Shown here in pieces: positions 52,659 through 61,603 of a stretch of DNA of 64,000 nt (position 1 is the first letter of the stretch; each line of letters starts with the position of its first letter). The DNA comes from Acidipropionibacterium virtanenii (GTDB lineage: Bacteria > Actinomycetota > Actinomycetes > Propionibacteriales > Propionibacteriaceae). Location: the NCBI RefSeq assembly GCF_003325455.1, contig NZ_CP025198.1:124001-188000 (forward strand), written 5' to 3'. Below the pieces are notes generated by a model, which was not told where the DNA came from, made no database searches, and saw nothing but the letters and a program-made list of their open reading frames with translations. Made by a program: the position numbers and the translations under genes.

Positions 52659-54248
52659 TCAGTTGGACTCGGGCTGATCGGCCCACCAGGCCAGCAGGGC
52701 CTCGCGGACCTGGTCGGGGGTCTTCGGGCCCTCGTCCAGGCGCAGGTTCAGCAGGAATTTGTAGGCCTTCCCGACCACCGGCCCGGGCCTGATCCCGAGG
52801 GTCTCCATGATCTGGGAGCCGTCGAGATCGGGCCGGATCGCCTCCAGCTCCTCCTGGGCCTCGAGCTCGCCGATGCGGTGCTCCAGATCGTCATAGGCGA
52901 ACTCGAGCCGCTCGGCCTTGCGGCGATTCCTGGTCGTGCAGTCGGAGCGGGTGAGGATGTGCAGGCGCTCCAGCTGGTCCCCGGCGTCGCGGACGTAGCG
53001 GCGCACCGCGGAATCGGTCCAGGCCTGATCCCCGTAGCCGTGGAAGCGCAGGTGCAGCTCGACCAGCCGGGCGACGTCCTTGACCTGCTGGCCGGGGAAG
53101 GCCAGAGCCCGCAGCCGCTTCTTGGCGAGCTTGGCGCCGACGATGTCGTGATGGTGGAAGGAGACCTTCCCGCCGGCCTCGAAGCGGCGGGTGGCGGGCT
53201 TGCCGATGTCGTGCAGCAGTGCGGCGAGTCGTCCGGTGAGGTCGGGCCGGTGGCCGCGGCTCTTCTCCAGCGCGATCGACTTGTCGAGCACGGTGAGGCT
53301 GTGCTGGTAGACGTCCTTGTGGCGGTGGTGCTCGTCGCGCTCCAGCCGCAGGGCCGGCAGCTCCGGCAGTACGTATCCGGCGATCCCGGTGCTCACCAGC
53401 AGATCCAGCCCCTGGCGGGGACTGTCCGTGAGCAGCAGCTTCGACAGTTCGTCGCGGACCCGCTCGGCCGAGATGATCTCGATCCGCCCGGCCATCTCGG
53501 TCATCGCCTCGCGGACCGGGTCGGTGACCTGGAAGCCCAGCTGGGAGGTGAACCGGGCTGCCCGCATCATCCGAAGCGGGTCGTCGGAGAAGGACCGCTC
53601 GGGAGGGAAGGGGGTGCGCAGCAGTCCGGCGGCGATGTCGGCCAGCCCGGCGTGGGGGTCGGCGAATCCGCGGGTGTCTGCATGTACGGCCATCGCGTTG
53701 ATGGTGAAGTCGCGGCGGATCAGGTCCTCGTCGATGGTGGTCCCGAAGGCGATCTCGGGCTTGCGGGAATCGGGCCGGTAGACGTCGGTGCGGTAGGTGG
53801 TGATCTCGACCACCCAGGAATCGGGGGTGCCGGCGTCGGCGGAGGTCGCAGAGCCCTCGGCGGGGTTCCTGCCAGCGTCAGCAGGGTTCTTCGGACTCCC
53901 CGAAGGGATCTTGCAACCGCCTCCCGAAGGGATCTTGCAACCAATGGTGCCGAACTGCCGACCGATGTCCCACACCGCGTGGGTGCGGGTGCGCACCAGC
54001 CTCTCGATCTCGTCGGGGTGGGCGTCCGTGGTGAAATCGAGATCGTGACCCAGGGTGCCCATCAGGGCGTCGCGCACCGATCCGCCCACCAGGTACAGGT
54101 CATGGCCCGCCTGCGCGAACAGCCGGCCCAGATCCGACACCAGCGGGATCGAGGTGAACAGCCGCTCGATCCTGTGCTCCAGCAGCCGGGGCAGGGTGCA
54201 GCCCCGTTCCTCATCGGTGGGGTTCAGGGCGTCAAGTGGTCCGGGCAC
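52659..54248 (-). CDS. pcnA: CCA tRNA nucleotidyltransferase with HD domain
   Basis: Adds or repairs the CCA end of tRNA. 529 residues. Class II head: LVGGSVRDALMGTLGHDLDFTTDA (G-loop and DxD), RRDFTINAMAVH, RMMRAARFTSQLGF; C-terminal HD phosphohydrolase DVYQHSLTVLDKS...LLHDIGKP. Oddly, between FGTIG and VVEITTYRTD about 40 residues of low complexity are inserted (residues ~103-143), with a repeat GCKIPSG(G/S); it lies in the catalytic domain in a loop normally short. GTG/ATG choice: the ATG at 54248. In mycobacteria pcnA sits beside the murJ/sigM cluster. Confidence 0.93.
   Translation of the reverse strand: MPGPLDALNPTDEERGCTLPRLLEHRIERLFTSIPLVSDLGRLFAQAGHDLYLVGGSVRDALMGTLGHDLDFTTDAHPDEIERLVRTRTHAVWDIGRQFGTIGCKIPSGGGCKIPSGSPKNPADAGRNPAEGSATSADAGTPDSWVVEITTYRTDVYRPDSRKPEIAFGTTIDEDLIRRDFTINAMAVHADTRGFADPHAGLADIAAGLLRTPFPPERSFSDDPLRMMRAARFTSQLGFQVTDPVREAMTEMAGRIEIISAERVRDELSKLLLTDSPRQGLDLLVSTGIAGYVLPELPALRLERDEHHRHKDVYQHSLTVLDKSIALEKSRGHRPDLTGRLAALLHDIGKPATRRFEAGGKVSFHHHDIVGAKLAKKRLRALAFPGQQVKDVARLVELHLRFHGYGDQAWTDSAVRRYVRDAGDQLERLHILTRSDCTTRNRRKAERLEFAYDDLEHRIGELEAQEELEAIRPDLDGSQIMETLGIRPGPVVGKAYKFLLNLRLDEGPKTPDQVREALLAWWADQPESN
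53899..53942. repeat. 20-bp direct repeat in the pcnA insertion
   Basis: CCCGAAGGGATCTTGCAACC occurs at 53899-53918 and 53923-53942 (24-base period, so in frame). It encodes the repeated CKIPSG in pcnA and could be part of a dispersed coding repeat. Confidence 0.85.
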
Positions 54249-54427
54249 AGTGTTTCAGTTTACGTGGTGCGGTCCGGTTTCACCTCGGCTCCCGACCTCC
54301 CGAACTCCGGGCGGTCGCCGGGCGGGCCGCCGAACGTCCCACCGGGCGGAGCCGGGACCGGCCGATCCTGGCCAGGGTGGTCCCCCGGGAGCGGACCGCA
54401 CGGCGAACAGGTGACATGCTGAGGCCC

Positions 54428-55576
54428 ATGAGTGCGCAAGCCGTCGTGACCGACATCGGCACCGTCGTCGTCGCCGTGGACTCCTTCAAGGGGTCGCTGA
54501 CCAGCAGTCAGGCCTGTCAGGCCGTGGCCGAGGGGATCCACCGGGGGGAGGCCGGGCTGCCGGTGATCACCATCCCGGTGGCAGACGGCGGGGAGGGGAC
54601 CCTCGACGCGGCCCTGGCGGCCGGCTACCAGGCCGTGACCACACGCTGTCACGGCGCCACCGGCGATCTCGCCGAGGTCGAATGGGCCCGCCGGGGCGAC
54701 GACGCCGTCATCGAGATGGCGGCCTGCTGCGGCCTGGAGAGGGCCGACCGGGTGTCCGGCCCGCCCACCCCGCAACGCGCCCTGACGGCGTCCAGCAGAG
54801 GGCTGGGCGAGGTGATCGCGGCCGCCCTGCGCGCCGGGGTGACGTCCATCACCATCGGGATCGGCGGATCGGCCAGCACCGATGGCGGGGCCGGGCTGCT
54901 GGAGGCCCTGGGGGCGCGCTTCCTGGACCGCGAGCGCAACGACATCGACGCCGGGGCGGCGGGCCTGGAGGCCCTCGACCTGGTCGATCTCACCCACCTC
55001 AGTCCGCGGCTGGCCGAGGTGGAGCTCACGGTGGCCTGCGACGTCACCAGCCCCCTGCTCGGAAAGAACGGGGCGGCCGCCGTCTTCGGGCCGCAGAAGG
55101 GCCTCGACGCCGAGGGGATCGCTCGCGCCGACCACGCCCTGGAGATGTTCGCCGGAGCCGTCGAGCCGGCGCTGGGAGTCATCCACCGCGACGATCCGGG
55201 GGCCGGTGCGGCCGGCGGGACGGGCTTCGCGCTGCTCTGCCTGGGGGCCGGCTACCGGCCCGGGGCGCAGGTGGTGCTCGGCTGGTCGCACGCCACCGAG
55301 CACATCGCCGGCGCCTCCCTGGTGATCACCGGCGAGGGACGGCTGGACCACCAGACGCTGCTCGGCAAGACCCCCGACGCCGTCCGGCGGATGGCCCGGG
55401 CGGCCGGCGTGCCGGTGTGGGCCGTGTGCGGGGTGTGCGATCTGGAGGGGGAGGACCGCGACGCCTTCGACGGGGTCCTGGCGCTCTCGGACATCGAGCC
55501 GGACCCGGCCAGGTCAATCGCCGGGGCCAGGGGGCTGCTGGTCCGGGTGGTCGCCGAGGCCATGGGGACCGAGTAG
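54428..55576 (+). CDS. Glycerate kinase (GckA/GlxK type)
   Basis: Phosphorylates glycerate to phosphoglycerate. 382 residues. Family signatures: VAVDSFKGSLTSSQACQAV at the N-terminus, PVADGGEGTLDA, IGGSASTDGGAGLLEALGA, and C-terminal ITGEGRLDHQTLLGKTP. ATG 54428; GAGG close upstream. It may work in glyoxylate or glycerol-derived carbon use. Its 3' end overlaps a convergent small ORF by 63 bases. Confidence 0.92.
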   Translation: MSAQAVVTDIGTVVVAVDSFKGSLTSSQACQAVAEGIHRGEAGLPVITIPVADGGEGTLDAALAAGYQAVTTRCHGATGDLAEVEWARRGDDAVIEMAACCGLERADRVSGPPTPQRALTASSRGLGEVIAAALRAGVTSITIGIGGSASTDGGAGLLEALGARFLDRERNDIDAGAAGLEALDLVDLTHLSPRLAEVELTVACDVTSPLLGKNGAAAVFGPQKGLDAEGIARADHALEMFAGAVEPALGVIHRDDPGAGAAGGTGFALLCLGAGYRPGAQVVLGWSHATEHIAGASLVITGEGRLDHQTLLGKTPDAVRRMARAAGVPVWAVCGVCDLEGEDRDAFDGVLALSDIEPDPARSIAGARGLLVRVVAEAMGTE

Positions 55577-55771
55577 CCGCGGGTCCGGCGGATCGGGCTG
55601 ATCCGGTTGATCGGGCTGATCGGGGGGCGCCTGGCCGGGTGGCACGCGGCCCGGGCCCGACCGGGCCCCGGTGAGGCCGGGCCTGGCGATCATCATCACC
55701 AGGAACCCGGCGCCGAGCACGATGATCGGCAGGGTGAACAGAAGCCCCAGCCCGATGATCGCCCAGGTCAT
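55514..55771 (-). CDS. Small membrane protein with Asp-Gln-Pro repeats
   Basis: 85 residues; ATG 55771 overlaps the mscS stop by one base (TGATG), so it is translationally coupled. One membrane helix (AIIGLGLLFTLPIIVLGAGFLVMMI) is followed by a Pro-rich tail containing DQPDQPDQPDPP. The last third is antisense to the end of the glycerate kinase gene. No family recognised; the helix and coupling are the support. Confidence 0.5.
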   Translation of the reverse strand: MTWAIIGLGLLFTLPIIVLGAGFLVMMIARPGLTGARSGPGRVPPGQAPPDQPDQPDQPDPPDPRLLGPHGLGDHPDQQPPGPGD

Positions 55772-56679
55772 CAGAAGGCGCCCCTGATCCGCGCCTCGTC
55801 GAAGGCGTCCTTGACCTTGCGGCGGGTGGTCCGGATGACGTCGAACTGCGACTGGGCGACGCACTTGACGCTCACCTGGAAGGTCATCACACCCTTCGAG
55901 ATATCGGTCACGCCGAGCACGGTGGGCTCCTCGAGCAGGGATTCGGCGAAGGCCGGATCCTGGTCCACCTCCGCCAGTACCTTGCGGATCACCCTCATCA
56001 CGACCTGCGGGTCCTCCGACTGGTGGACGGCGATGTCGATGGTCTCCTGGGCCCAGCCCTGGGTGATATTGCCCACCTTGAGGATCTCGCCGTTGCGCAG
56101 GTACCAGGACATGCCGTTGAAATCGCGGAGCCTGGTGGTGCGCAGACCCACCTCCTCCACGGTGCCCTTGAGTTCGTCGATCTCCACCACATCGCCCACC
56201 CCGTACTGATCCTCGAAGATCAGGAACATGCCGGTGAGCAGGTCCTTCACCAGGGACTGCGCGCCGAAGGCGATCGCGATGCCGGCCACTCCCGCCGAGG
56301 CGATGACCGGCGTCAGCTGGATGCCGACCGCGGAGAAGCCGGAGAAGATCGCGATGAGAGCGATGAGGGCCACGCTGATGTTCGACATCAGCCGGCCCAT
56401 CGTGGTGGCCCGTTTGGTCTGGCGCTCCGCGCCACGGCCGATGATGTCGCTCCAGGCCCGGCCGGTCCGGTTCACCTCGGGTGCGGGGCGCTTGGCGCTG
56501 CGGGAGTTCATCCATTTGATGAGCTGGTCGATGCCCTTGCGCATCAGCCAGCGCGCCACCAGCGCCACGACGATGATGTAGCCCAGATGGATCGGCGTCT
56601 GCGGCCAGATCCACTCGAAATTCTTGAACAGGGTGGTGCTCCCCTTCATGGGGACCAGCACGTTCAGCGGGCTCAGCAT
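55771..56679 (-). CDS. mscS: Small-conductance mechanosensitive channel
   Basis: Opens under membrane tension to release solutes. 302 residues. Three helices, the last pore-lining one Gly/Ala-rich (VIASAGVAGIAIAFGAQSLVKDLLTGMF), then the MscS beta-domain FGVGDVV-like QYGVGDVVEID, VGLRTTRLRDFNG and a C-terminal cage domain. ATG 56679 with a G-rich site upstream. Precedes the DQP-repeat membrane gene. Confidence 0.92.
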   Translation of the reverse strand: MLSPLNVLVPMKGSTTLFKNFEWIWPQTPIHLGYIIVVALVARWLMRKGIDQLIKWMNSRSAKRPAPEVNRTGRAWSDIIGRGAERQTKRATTMGRLMSNISVALIALIAIFSGFSAVGIQLTPVIASAGVAGIAIAFGAQSLVKDLLTGMFLIFEDQYGVGDVVEIDELKGTVEEVGLRTTRLRDFNGMSWYLRNGEILKVGNITQGWAQETIDIAVHQSEDPQVVMRVIRKVLAEVDQDPAFAESLLEEPTVLGVTDISKGVMTFQVSVKCVAQSQFDVIRTTRRKVKDAFDEARIRGAF

Positions 56680-56716
56680 GGTATCGCCCCCCACGTGGAG
56701 CCGCTCATGGCAGATC

Positions 56717-58675
56717 TCATGACAGGAAGGCCTTGATCAGCGGGCCGGCGGTCCCCGACCCGGACTCGCCGATCTCGACCATGCAGGCGACCGCGATGGC
56801 TGACGTCCAGCAGATCATCCACGCGTGGGTCCTCAACTTTCCTGACTCTCCGAACTCGGCGGTGCCCGTCTTGGCACCCGTGGCGAGTCCCGAGAGTACC
56901 CGGCCCGAACCCTTCTGGACGGTCGCGATCATCACCTGCCGCAGTGCGGCCACCTCCTTGGTGGACAGCGCGGTGGCCTTCGACTTCGGCTGATGGCCCT
57001 CGACCAGCCAGGGGATGACGGTCCTGCCGGCCGCCACCGAGGCTGCCACCCCGGCCATCGCCATCGGGGAGGCCAGCACCCCGCCCTGGCCGATCATGTC
57101 GGAGGCCAGCACGTCGGCGGCGGTGGTGTCGCTCACCTGGCCGTAGAAGGCCGGGAAGCCGGTGTCGTAGTCGGTGCCCATGCCCAGGCTCCCGGCGGCC
57201 TTGCGCAGGGTTGCCGAGGTCACCTTGGCGTGCTGGGAGATGAAGGCGGTGTTGCACGACTGCGCCACGGCGTCGACCAGTGGGATCGAGCCCGAGTAGG
57301 AGGAGTCGTAGTCGGAGTAGTTGTGGAAGCTGCGCCCGTTGACGGTGATGTTCGGCGAGCAGTTCACCGGTGAGGACGTCGTGAGCCCGGCCCGCACCAG
57401 GGCCAGGGTGGTGGCGATCTTGAAGGTGGAGCCGGGTGCGTACTGACCGGAGGTGGCGTAGCCGTTGGCGCTGGCGGCCGTGGAGTTCGCGGCGGCCAGG
57501 ATGCGGCCGGTGCCGGGTTGCACGGCCACCAGGCAGGCGACCCCCTTGACCGGGCTGAGCGCCGCCTCGGCCTTGGACTGGGAGTCCGGATCCAGGGTGA
57601 CGCGCAACGCCTTGCCGTCGGTGGCCGGAACCGAGAAGAGGCCCTGCGGTGTGTCGGGGGACGCACTGGACGAGCCGGTCGCCGTGACTGTGGGCTGGGA
57701 GGCTGGAGATGCGGAGGACGTCGGGTCCTTGCGGGCGACGATCGAGATGACGTGTCCGACCTTGCCGCGCAGCTGGTCGTCGTAGCGCAGCTGGAGACCG
57801 GACTTGCCCACCACGTCGCCCTCCTGGATCTCGCCCTTGCCTCGCTTGACGTCCGAGTCGTCGGCCAGTCCCGAGGTGCCGAGCAGTCCGATCGCGAAGG
57901 TGCGGGTGGAGGCGAGCATGAGATCGCGGTCGACAACCGAGGCTCCGTCGACGCTGTCGATATTGCGCGGGATGTCCTGCTCGCGGACGGTGATGGCGAC
58001 GACGAAGGCCTGGTCGCCTGCGGCCTTCACCTTGGCGACGTAGGTCTTGGCGTCGATCTTGACCAGCTTGGCCAGGGCGGTCGCGGAGGCCTCCCACTTC
58101 GTCTTGTCGAGGTGGGACTTGTCGATGCCGAGATCATGCACGGTGTGCTTGACGACGATGTCCTTGCCCTCGTTGCCGGTGATGGGGGCGCGCTCGCCGA
58201 GCTTGCGGGTGTGCCGCAGCCGGGTGGCCTGACCGAGCTGGGGGTGGACGATCGCCGGTTCCCAGGCGGTCTTCCAGGTGCCGGCGTCCTGGTTGAGGGT
58301 GGCGGTGGAGGTGAAAGCCCACTTCCGGGAGCCGAGGGCCAGGGTGTGGGCCAGCGTGGCGGTGCAGGAATCGCCGTCCTTCGTCACCGAGGCGAGAGCG
58401 GTGATGGGACGCAGCCCGTCCATGCCGGTGAAGATGACCTTGAGGTCGGAGACGGCGGTGGCCGGGTCGTCGAGGGGGACGTTCTTCAGGTCGCCCTTGG
58501 TGAGCCCGGCCGCGAGTTTCTGGGCCGACTGTCTGGCGGCGTCGGGGGCGTTGTCGTCGGAGGAGCTGCATGCCGCCAAGGAACCGAGCATGCCGCCGCC
58601 CAGGGCGAGAGCCGCGGTGGTTCCGGCGGCGGCCTTGCCGAAACTGCGGCGCGAGACGACGGGATTCTGCGGCAT
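56717..58675 (-). CDS. Class B penicillin-binding protein, probable Tat lipoprotein
   Basis: 652 residues. An N-terminal twin-arginine motif (VSRRSFGKAA) precedes a hydrophobic stretch and a lipobox ending LAAC with Cys36, so export by Tat and lipid anchoring are likely. An NTF2-like (MecA-N) domain is at about 43-155, a dimerisation domain to about 320, then the transpeptidase with Ser416-x2-Lys419 (PGSTFKI), SCN (473-475) and KTG (602-604). It cross-links peptidoglycan; of the PbpA-like class rather than FtsI. No RodA/FtsW partner is near. Confidence 0.88.
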   Translation of the reverse strand: MPQNPVVSRRSFGKAAAGTTAALALGGGMLGSLAACSSSDDNAPDAARQSAQKLAAGLTKGDLKNVPLDDPATAVSDLKVIFTGMDGLRPITALASVTKDGDSCTATLAHTLALGSRKWAFTSTATLNQDAGTWKTAWEPAIVHPQLGQATRLRHTRKLGERAPITGNEGKDIVVKHTVHDLGIDKSHLDKTKWEASATALAKLVKIDAKTYVAKVKAAGDQAFVVAITVREQDIPRNIDSVDGASVVDRDLMLASTRTFAIGLLGTSGLADDSDVKRGKGEIQEGDVVGKSGLQLRYDDQLRGKVGHVISIVARKDPTSSASPASQPTVTATGSSSASPDTPQGLFSVPATDGKALRVTLDPDSQSKAEAALSPVKGVACLVAVQPGTGRILAAANSTAASANGYATSGQYAPGSTFKIATTLALVRAGLTTSSPVNCSPNITVNGRSFHNYSDYDSSYSGSIPLVDAVAQSCNTAFISQHAKVTSATLRKAAGSLGMGTDYDTGFPAFYGQVSDTTAADVLASDMIGQGGVLASPMAMAGVAASVAAGRTVIPWLVEGHQPKSKATALSTKEVAALRQVMIATVQKGSGRVLSGLATGAKTGTAEFGESGKLRTHAWMICWTSAIAVACMVEIGESGSGTAGPLIKAFLS

Positions 58676-59044
58676 GGGCGCGTCCTCTCAGGAGCTGTGA
58701 CCAACAGTCTTCATACAACCATTCCTGCGGCAGCAGCGAAGCGGATCGCCGTCGGGTGCCGACTGTGACTTCCGGCCCTGGCGAGTCGGGGGCGTATTGC
58801 CCCTCGCGGTATCCGGGCATTTCAGCGCGACGCGCGGGGGTCGGGACAGATCCGCGACGTGCAGGCCCCTCTCCGGCTGAAATGCCCGGGAGTGAACTCG
58901 CGCCCATGGACGCCGCCCCGGTCGACGGCGGACGGGGGATAGGCTGCCACCGCCTCCCGATTCCCGGCGGTGGGACGCCTTGTGCCCCCTGCCGCGTGCG
59001 GCAGGTCACTTGTACAGCCTCCCAGGCGAAGGAGCAGCCTGCCC
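58676..59044. other. Divergent spacer with palindrome H
   Basis: No gene between the PBP and pyrB. Contains the H palindrome (58813-58889). A GAAGGAG ribosome site stands before pyrB at 59027-59033. PyrR/attenuator structures could not be identified. Confidence 0.4.
58813..58889. repeat. Intergenic palindrome H
   Basis: Perfect 14-bp arms CCGGGCATTTCAGC / GCTGAAATGCCCGG around a 49-base GC-rich interior, in a divergent spacer. Confidence 0.7.
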
Positions 59045-60091
59045 ATGACCCGGACCCCCGACGAATTCCCCCCCTTCGGCCCCGGACGTCACCTGCTGAG
59101 CGTCCAGCAGCTGGACTCCGGTCTCCTGTCACAGATCTTCGAGCTCGCCGAACTGGTCGATCCCATCGCTGCGGGTACCGTCCGCTGCACCGTGCTGGAC
59201 GGCGCCGTGCTGGGCAGCCTCTTCTTCGAGCCCTCCACCCGTACCCGGCTGAGCTTCGAGTCGGCCTTCCTGCGGCTGGGCGGCGAGGTGACCACCACCA
59301 CCGGGTTCACCTTCTCCTCGATGGCCAAGGGGGAGTCGATCCACGACACCTCGCGGGTGGTCTCGGGCTACTCCGACGTCATGGTGGTCCGCCACCCCGA
59401 CAAGGGATCGGTGGCCGAGTTCGCCGAGGCGTCGGTGGTGCCGGTGATCAATGCCGGTGACGGTGACGGTGAGCATCCCAGCCAGGCCCTGCTGGATCTC
59501 TACACCCTCACCCGGGAGCTCGAGGCTCGCGGGAAGACGGTCGACGGGGCCACCGTCGCCATCGTCGGCGACCTCAAGTACGGGCGCACCGTGCACTCGC
59601 TGATGAAGCTGCTCACCCTGGCCTCGGGCATCACCTTCCGGCTGTTCAGCCCGCCCAGCCTCGAACTGCCCCTGGAGATCGAGAACTACGTCGCCGAACG
59701 CGGCCACCGGATCATCGAGTGCGACTCCGCCGGGGAGGCGGTGAGCGGAGCCGACGCGGTCTACGCCACCCGCGTCCAGCGGGAGCGGATGACCGAGGAG
59801 GTGCTGGCCACCGCCAATGTAACGGGCAATCTGCTCAACCGGCAGATCCTCCACGACGCCGGGGCGCAGGACATCGTCATCATGCACCCGCTGCCGCGCG
59901 ACTCCCGGCACGACTCCTTCGACCTGTCGAGCGATGTCGACGATCTGCCCGGGTTGTCGATCTTCCACCAGACCGACAACGGCCTGCGAATCCGGATGGC
60001 AATCTTCCTGGTCGCGATGGGCTGCTCGGCCGAGGCCGTGAAGGCCGCCACCAAGAATCAGAGCTGGAACGCGGCCCTCGACTGGGCCTGA
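59045..60091 (+). CDS. pyrB: Aspartate carbamoyltransferase catalytic chain
   Basis: Second step of pyrimidine synthesis. 348 residues. Carbamoyl-phosphate motif FFEPSTRTRLSFE, the 80s loop MAKGESIHDT, DGDGEHPSQALLDLYT and aspartate-site HPLPR(D) in IMHPLPRDS. The sequence is longer than Bacillus-type PyrB and keeps the regions used in E. coli-like complexes, but no pyrI follows. ATG 59045 after AAGGAG. Confidence 0.95.
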   Translation: MTRTPDEFPPFGPGRHLLSVQQLDSGLLSQIFELAELVDPIAAGTVRCTVLDGAVLGSLFFEPSTRTRLSFESAFLRLGGEVTTTTGFTFSSMAKGESIHDTSRVVSGYSDVMVVRHPDKGSVAEFAEASVVPVINAGDGDGEHPSQALLDLYTLTRELEARGKTVDGATVAIVGDLKYGRTVHSLMKLLTLASGITFRLFSPPSLELPLEIENYVAERGHRIIECDSAGEAVSGADAVYATRVQRERMTEEVLATANVTGNLLNRQILHDAGAQDIVIMHPLPRDSRHDSFDLSSDVDDLPGLSIFHQTDNGLRIRMAIFLVAMGCSAEAVKAATKNQSWNAALDWA

Positions 60092-60102
60092 GGGGAGTCC
60101 CA

Positions 60103-60183
60103 GGCGACATTTTCTCGTCCTGGAGGCCCGGTTCCGGCACCGTCGGTGCGGATCCCGAGTCTCCAGGACGAGAAAATGTCGCC
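60103..60183. repeat. Palindrome, family E copy 3, perfect 23-bp arms
   Basis: Arms 60103-60125 and 60161-60183 are exact complements; core GACATTTTCTCGTCC matches the family E arms near 36.4 kb (GACATTTTTTCGTCC). No nuclease gene lies beside it. Between convergent pyrB and pepC. Confidence 0.9.
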
Positions 60184-60192
60184 CCCCATTGA

Positions 60193-61545
60193 TCAGCGCG
60201 CGAGGGTGCCCATCGGGTCCCAGGCCGGCAGGGCCAGGGGCTCCTCGGCGACCGCGGCCCGCAGCTCCTCAGGCAGGGAGTCGACCTTCACCACCACCTC
60301 GAAGACGTAGTCGGTGAACCAGGCGTCGTCCATGGTGAAGAAGCCCTTGTCGCCGGGCTCCTCGCCCCACGAGTTCTCCACCCTCCAGCGTCGCGGGGCG
60401 CCGTCGGCGACATCGACCCCGGTGAACAGCATGGCGTGGTTCATCGCCGAGGCACCGGTGTTGACCCGCTGCTCCTTGGTGGTCGACAGATCCACCCCGA
60501 ACAGGCCGGAGTAGTCGTACAGGTCGCCGACCAGCAGGCCGTCGTCGCGCTCGGACTGCTGGGAGACGTCGGCGCCGAACCAGACGGGCTCGCCGGCCAC
60601 GATGGTCTCGGCGGCCAGTCTCTTGATGGTGTCCATGGGCGCGTTGATGTAGCGGATCTGGCGCCCGCCCACCACATTGCCCAGATGCTCGACGGTCAGC
60701 GCCCGGCCCTTCGGGTGCTCGCGGCGCGGGTCGTCGACCAGGCACACGTAGCCGGACAGGTCGATCCCGACGTGACGCGCGTAGAACTCGGTCGGGGTGA
60801 GCACGCCGTCGCGGTGGAAGTTCTTGTCGTCGTCGATCCACTCCCACTCGAAGCTGGACGGCGGGTTGCCGAGACTGATCACCAGGATGCGCCAGACATC
60901 GGCGAGGATCCCGCGGCGGGCGGCGTCGAGCACCTCCTGCGAGGCGCCGGCGGCGGCCTGCTCGCGCAGGTCGAGGGCGGCCTTGCGCAGCAGTGTCTGG
61001 AGCTGCTTGTTCATCTGGGCGGTGTGGGTCGAGGGCTCGGTCTCGGGCATCGCCTCCTTGGGGACGACGCCGTGCTTGGCGTAGATGGAGACGGCCATGT
61101 CCCACTGGCCGCCGTCGCCCAGCACTTCGGCCAGCATGAACTGGATGAGGCGGGAGTCCAGGGGTTCGGAGACGGTGGCGATGATGTCGTTCAGGAAGTA
61201 GTTGGCGCGCTCGAACTTGTCCCAGAAGACCGCGTAGTTGCCCGACAGCTCGAAGTCCTTGACGCCGAGGTCGGTGCGGGCCGCGGAGCGCAGCAGGTTG
61301 AGCGAGGAGAACAGCCAGCAGCGGCCCGACTTCTGCTGGGAGGTGGCCGACCAGTCGTCCAGGCGGTTCGACATCACCTTGGGGGTGCCGGTGACCTTCT
61401 CGCGGTCCAGAGCCGAATTGTCGACGCCGGAGTGCGTGACGGCGTTGAGGGCCAGGCGCAGGGTGGGGTCGTCGGTGGTCGGGAGCGTGGCGAGCAGGTC
61501 GTCGTCGACGGCCCTGGAGGTGACGGAGCGGGTCTGAATGGTCAT
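60193..61545 (-). CDS. pepC: Aminopeptidase C (bleomycin hydrolase family)
   Basis: 450 residues, cytosolic cysteine aminopeptidase. Active Cys76 in QKSGRCWLFSS, His in MNHAMLFTG and Asn in VENSWGEE; length is normal for PepC hexamers. C-terminus WDPMGTLAR is close to the family's autoprocessed end. Final steps of peptide use. ATG 61545. Confidence 0.95.
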   Translation of the reverse strand: MTIQTRSVTSRAVDDDLLATLPTTDDPTLRLALNAVTHSGVDNSALDREKVTGTPKVMSNRLDDWSATSQQKSGRCWLFSSLNLLRSAARTDLGVKDFELSGNYAVFWDKFERANYFLNDIIATVSEPLDSRLIQFMLAEVLGDGGQWDMAVSIYAKHGVVPKEAMPETEPSTHTAQMNKQLQTLLRKAALDLREQAAAGASQEVLDAARRGILADVWRILVISLGNPPSSFEWEWIDDDKNFHRDGVLTPTEFYARHVGIDLSGYVCLVDDPRREHPKGRALTVEHLGNVVGGRQIRYINAPMDTIKRLAAETIVAGEPVWFGADVSQQSERDDGLLVGDLYDYSGLFGVDLSTTKEQRVNTGASAMNHAMLFTGVDVADGAPRRWRVENSWGEEPGDKGFFTMDDAWFTDYVFEVVVKVDSLPEELRAAVAEEPLALPAWDPMGTLAR

Positions 61546-61603
61546 GGTGTCAGTTCTACCTCAGGGTTGTGATGGGATGGGTGTTCCCTCGGAGAGGACG
61601 ACC

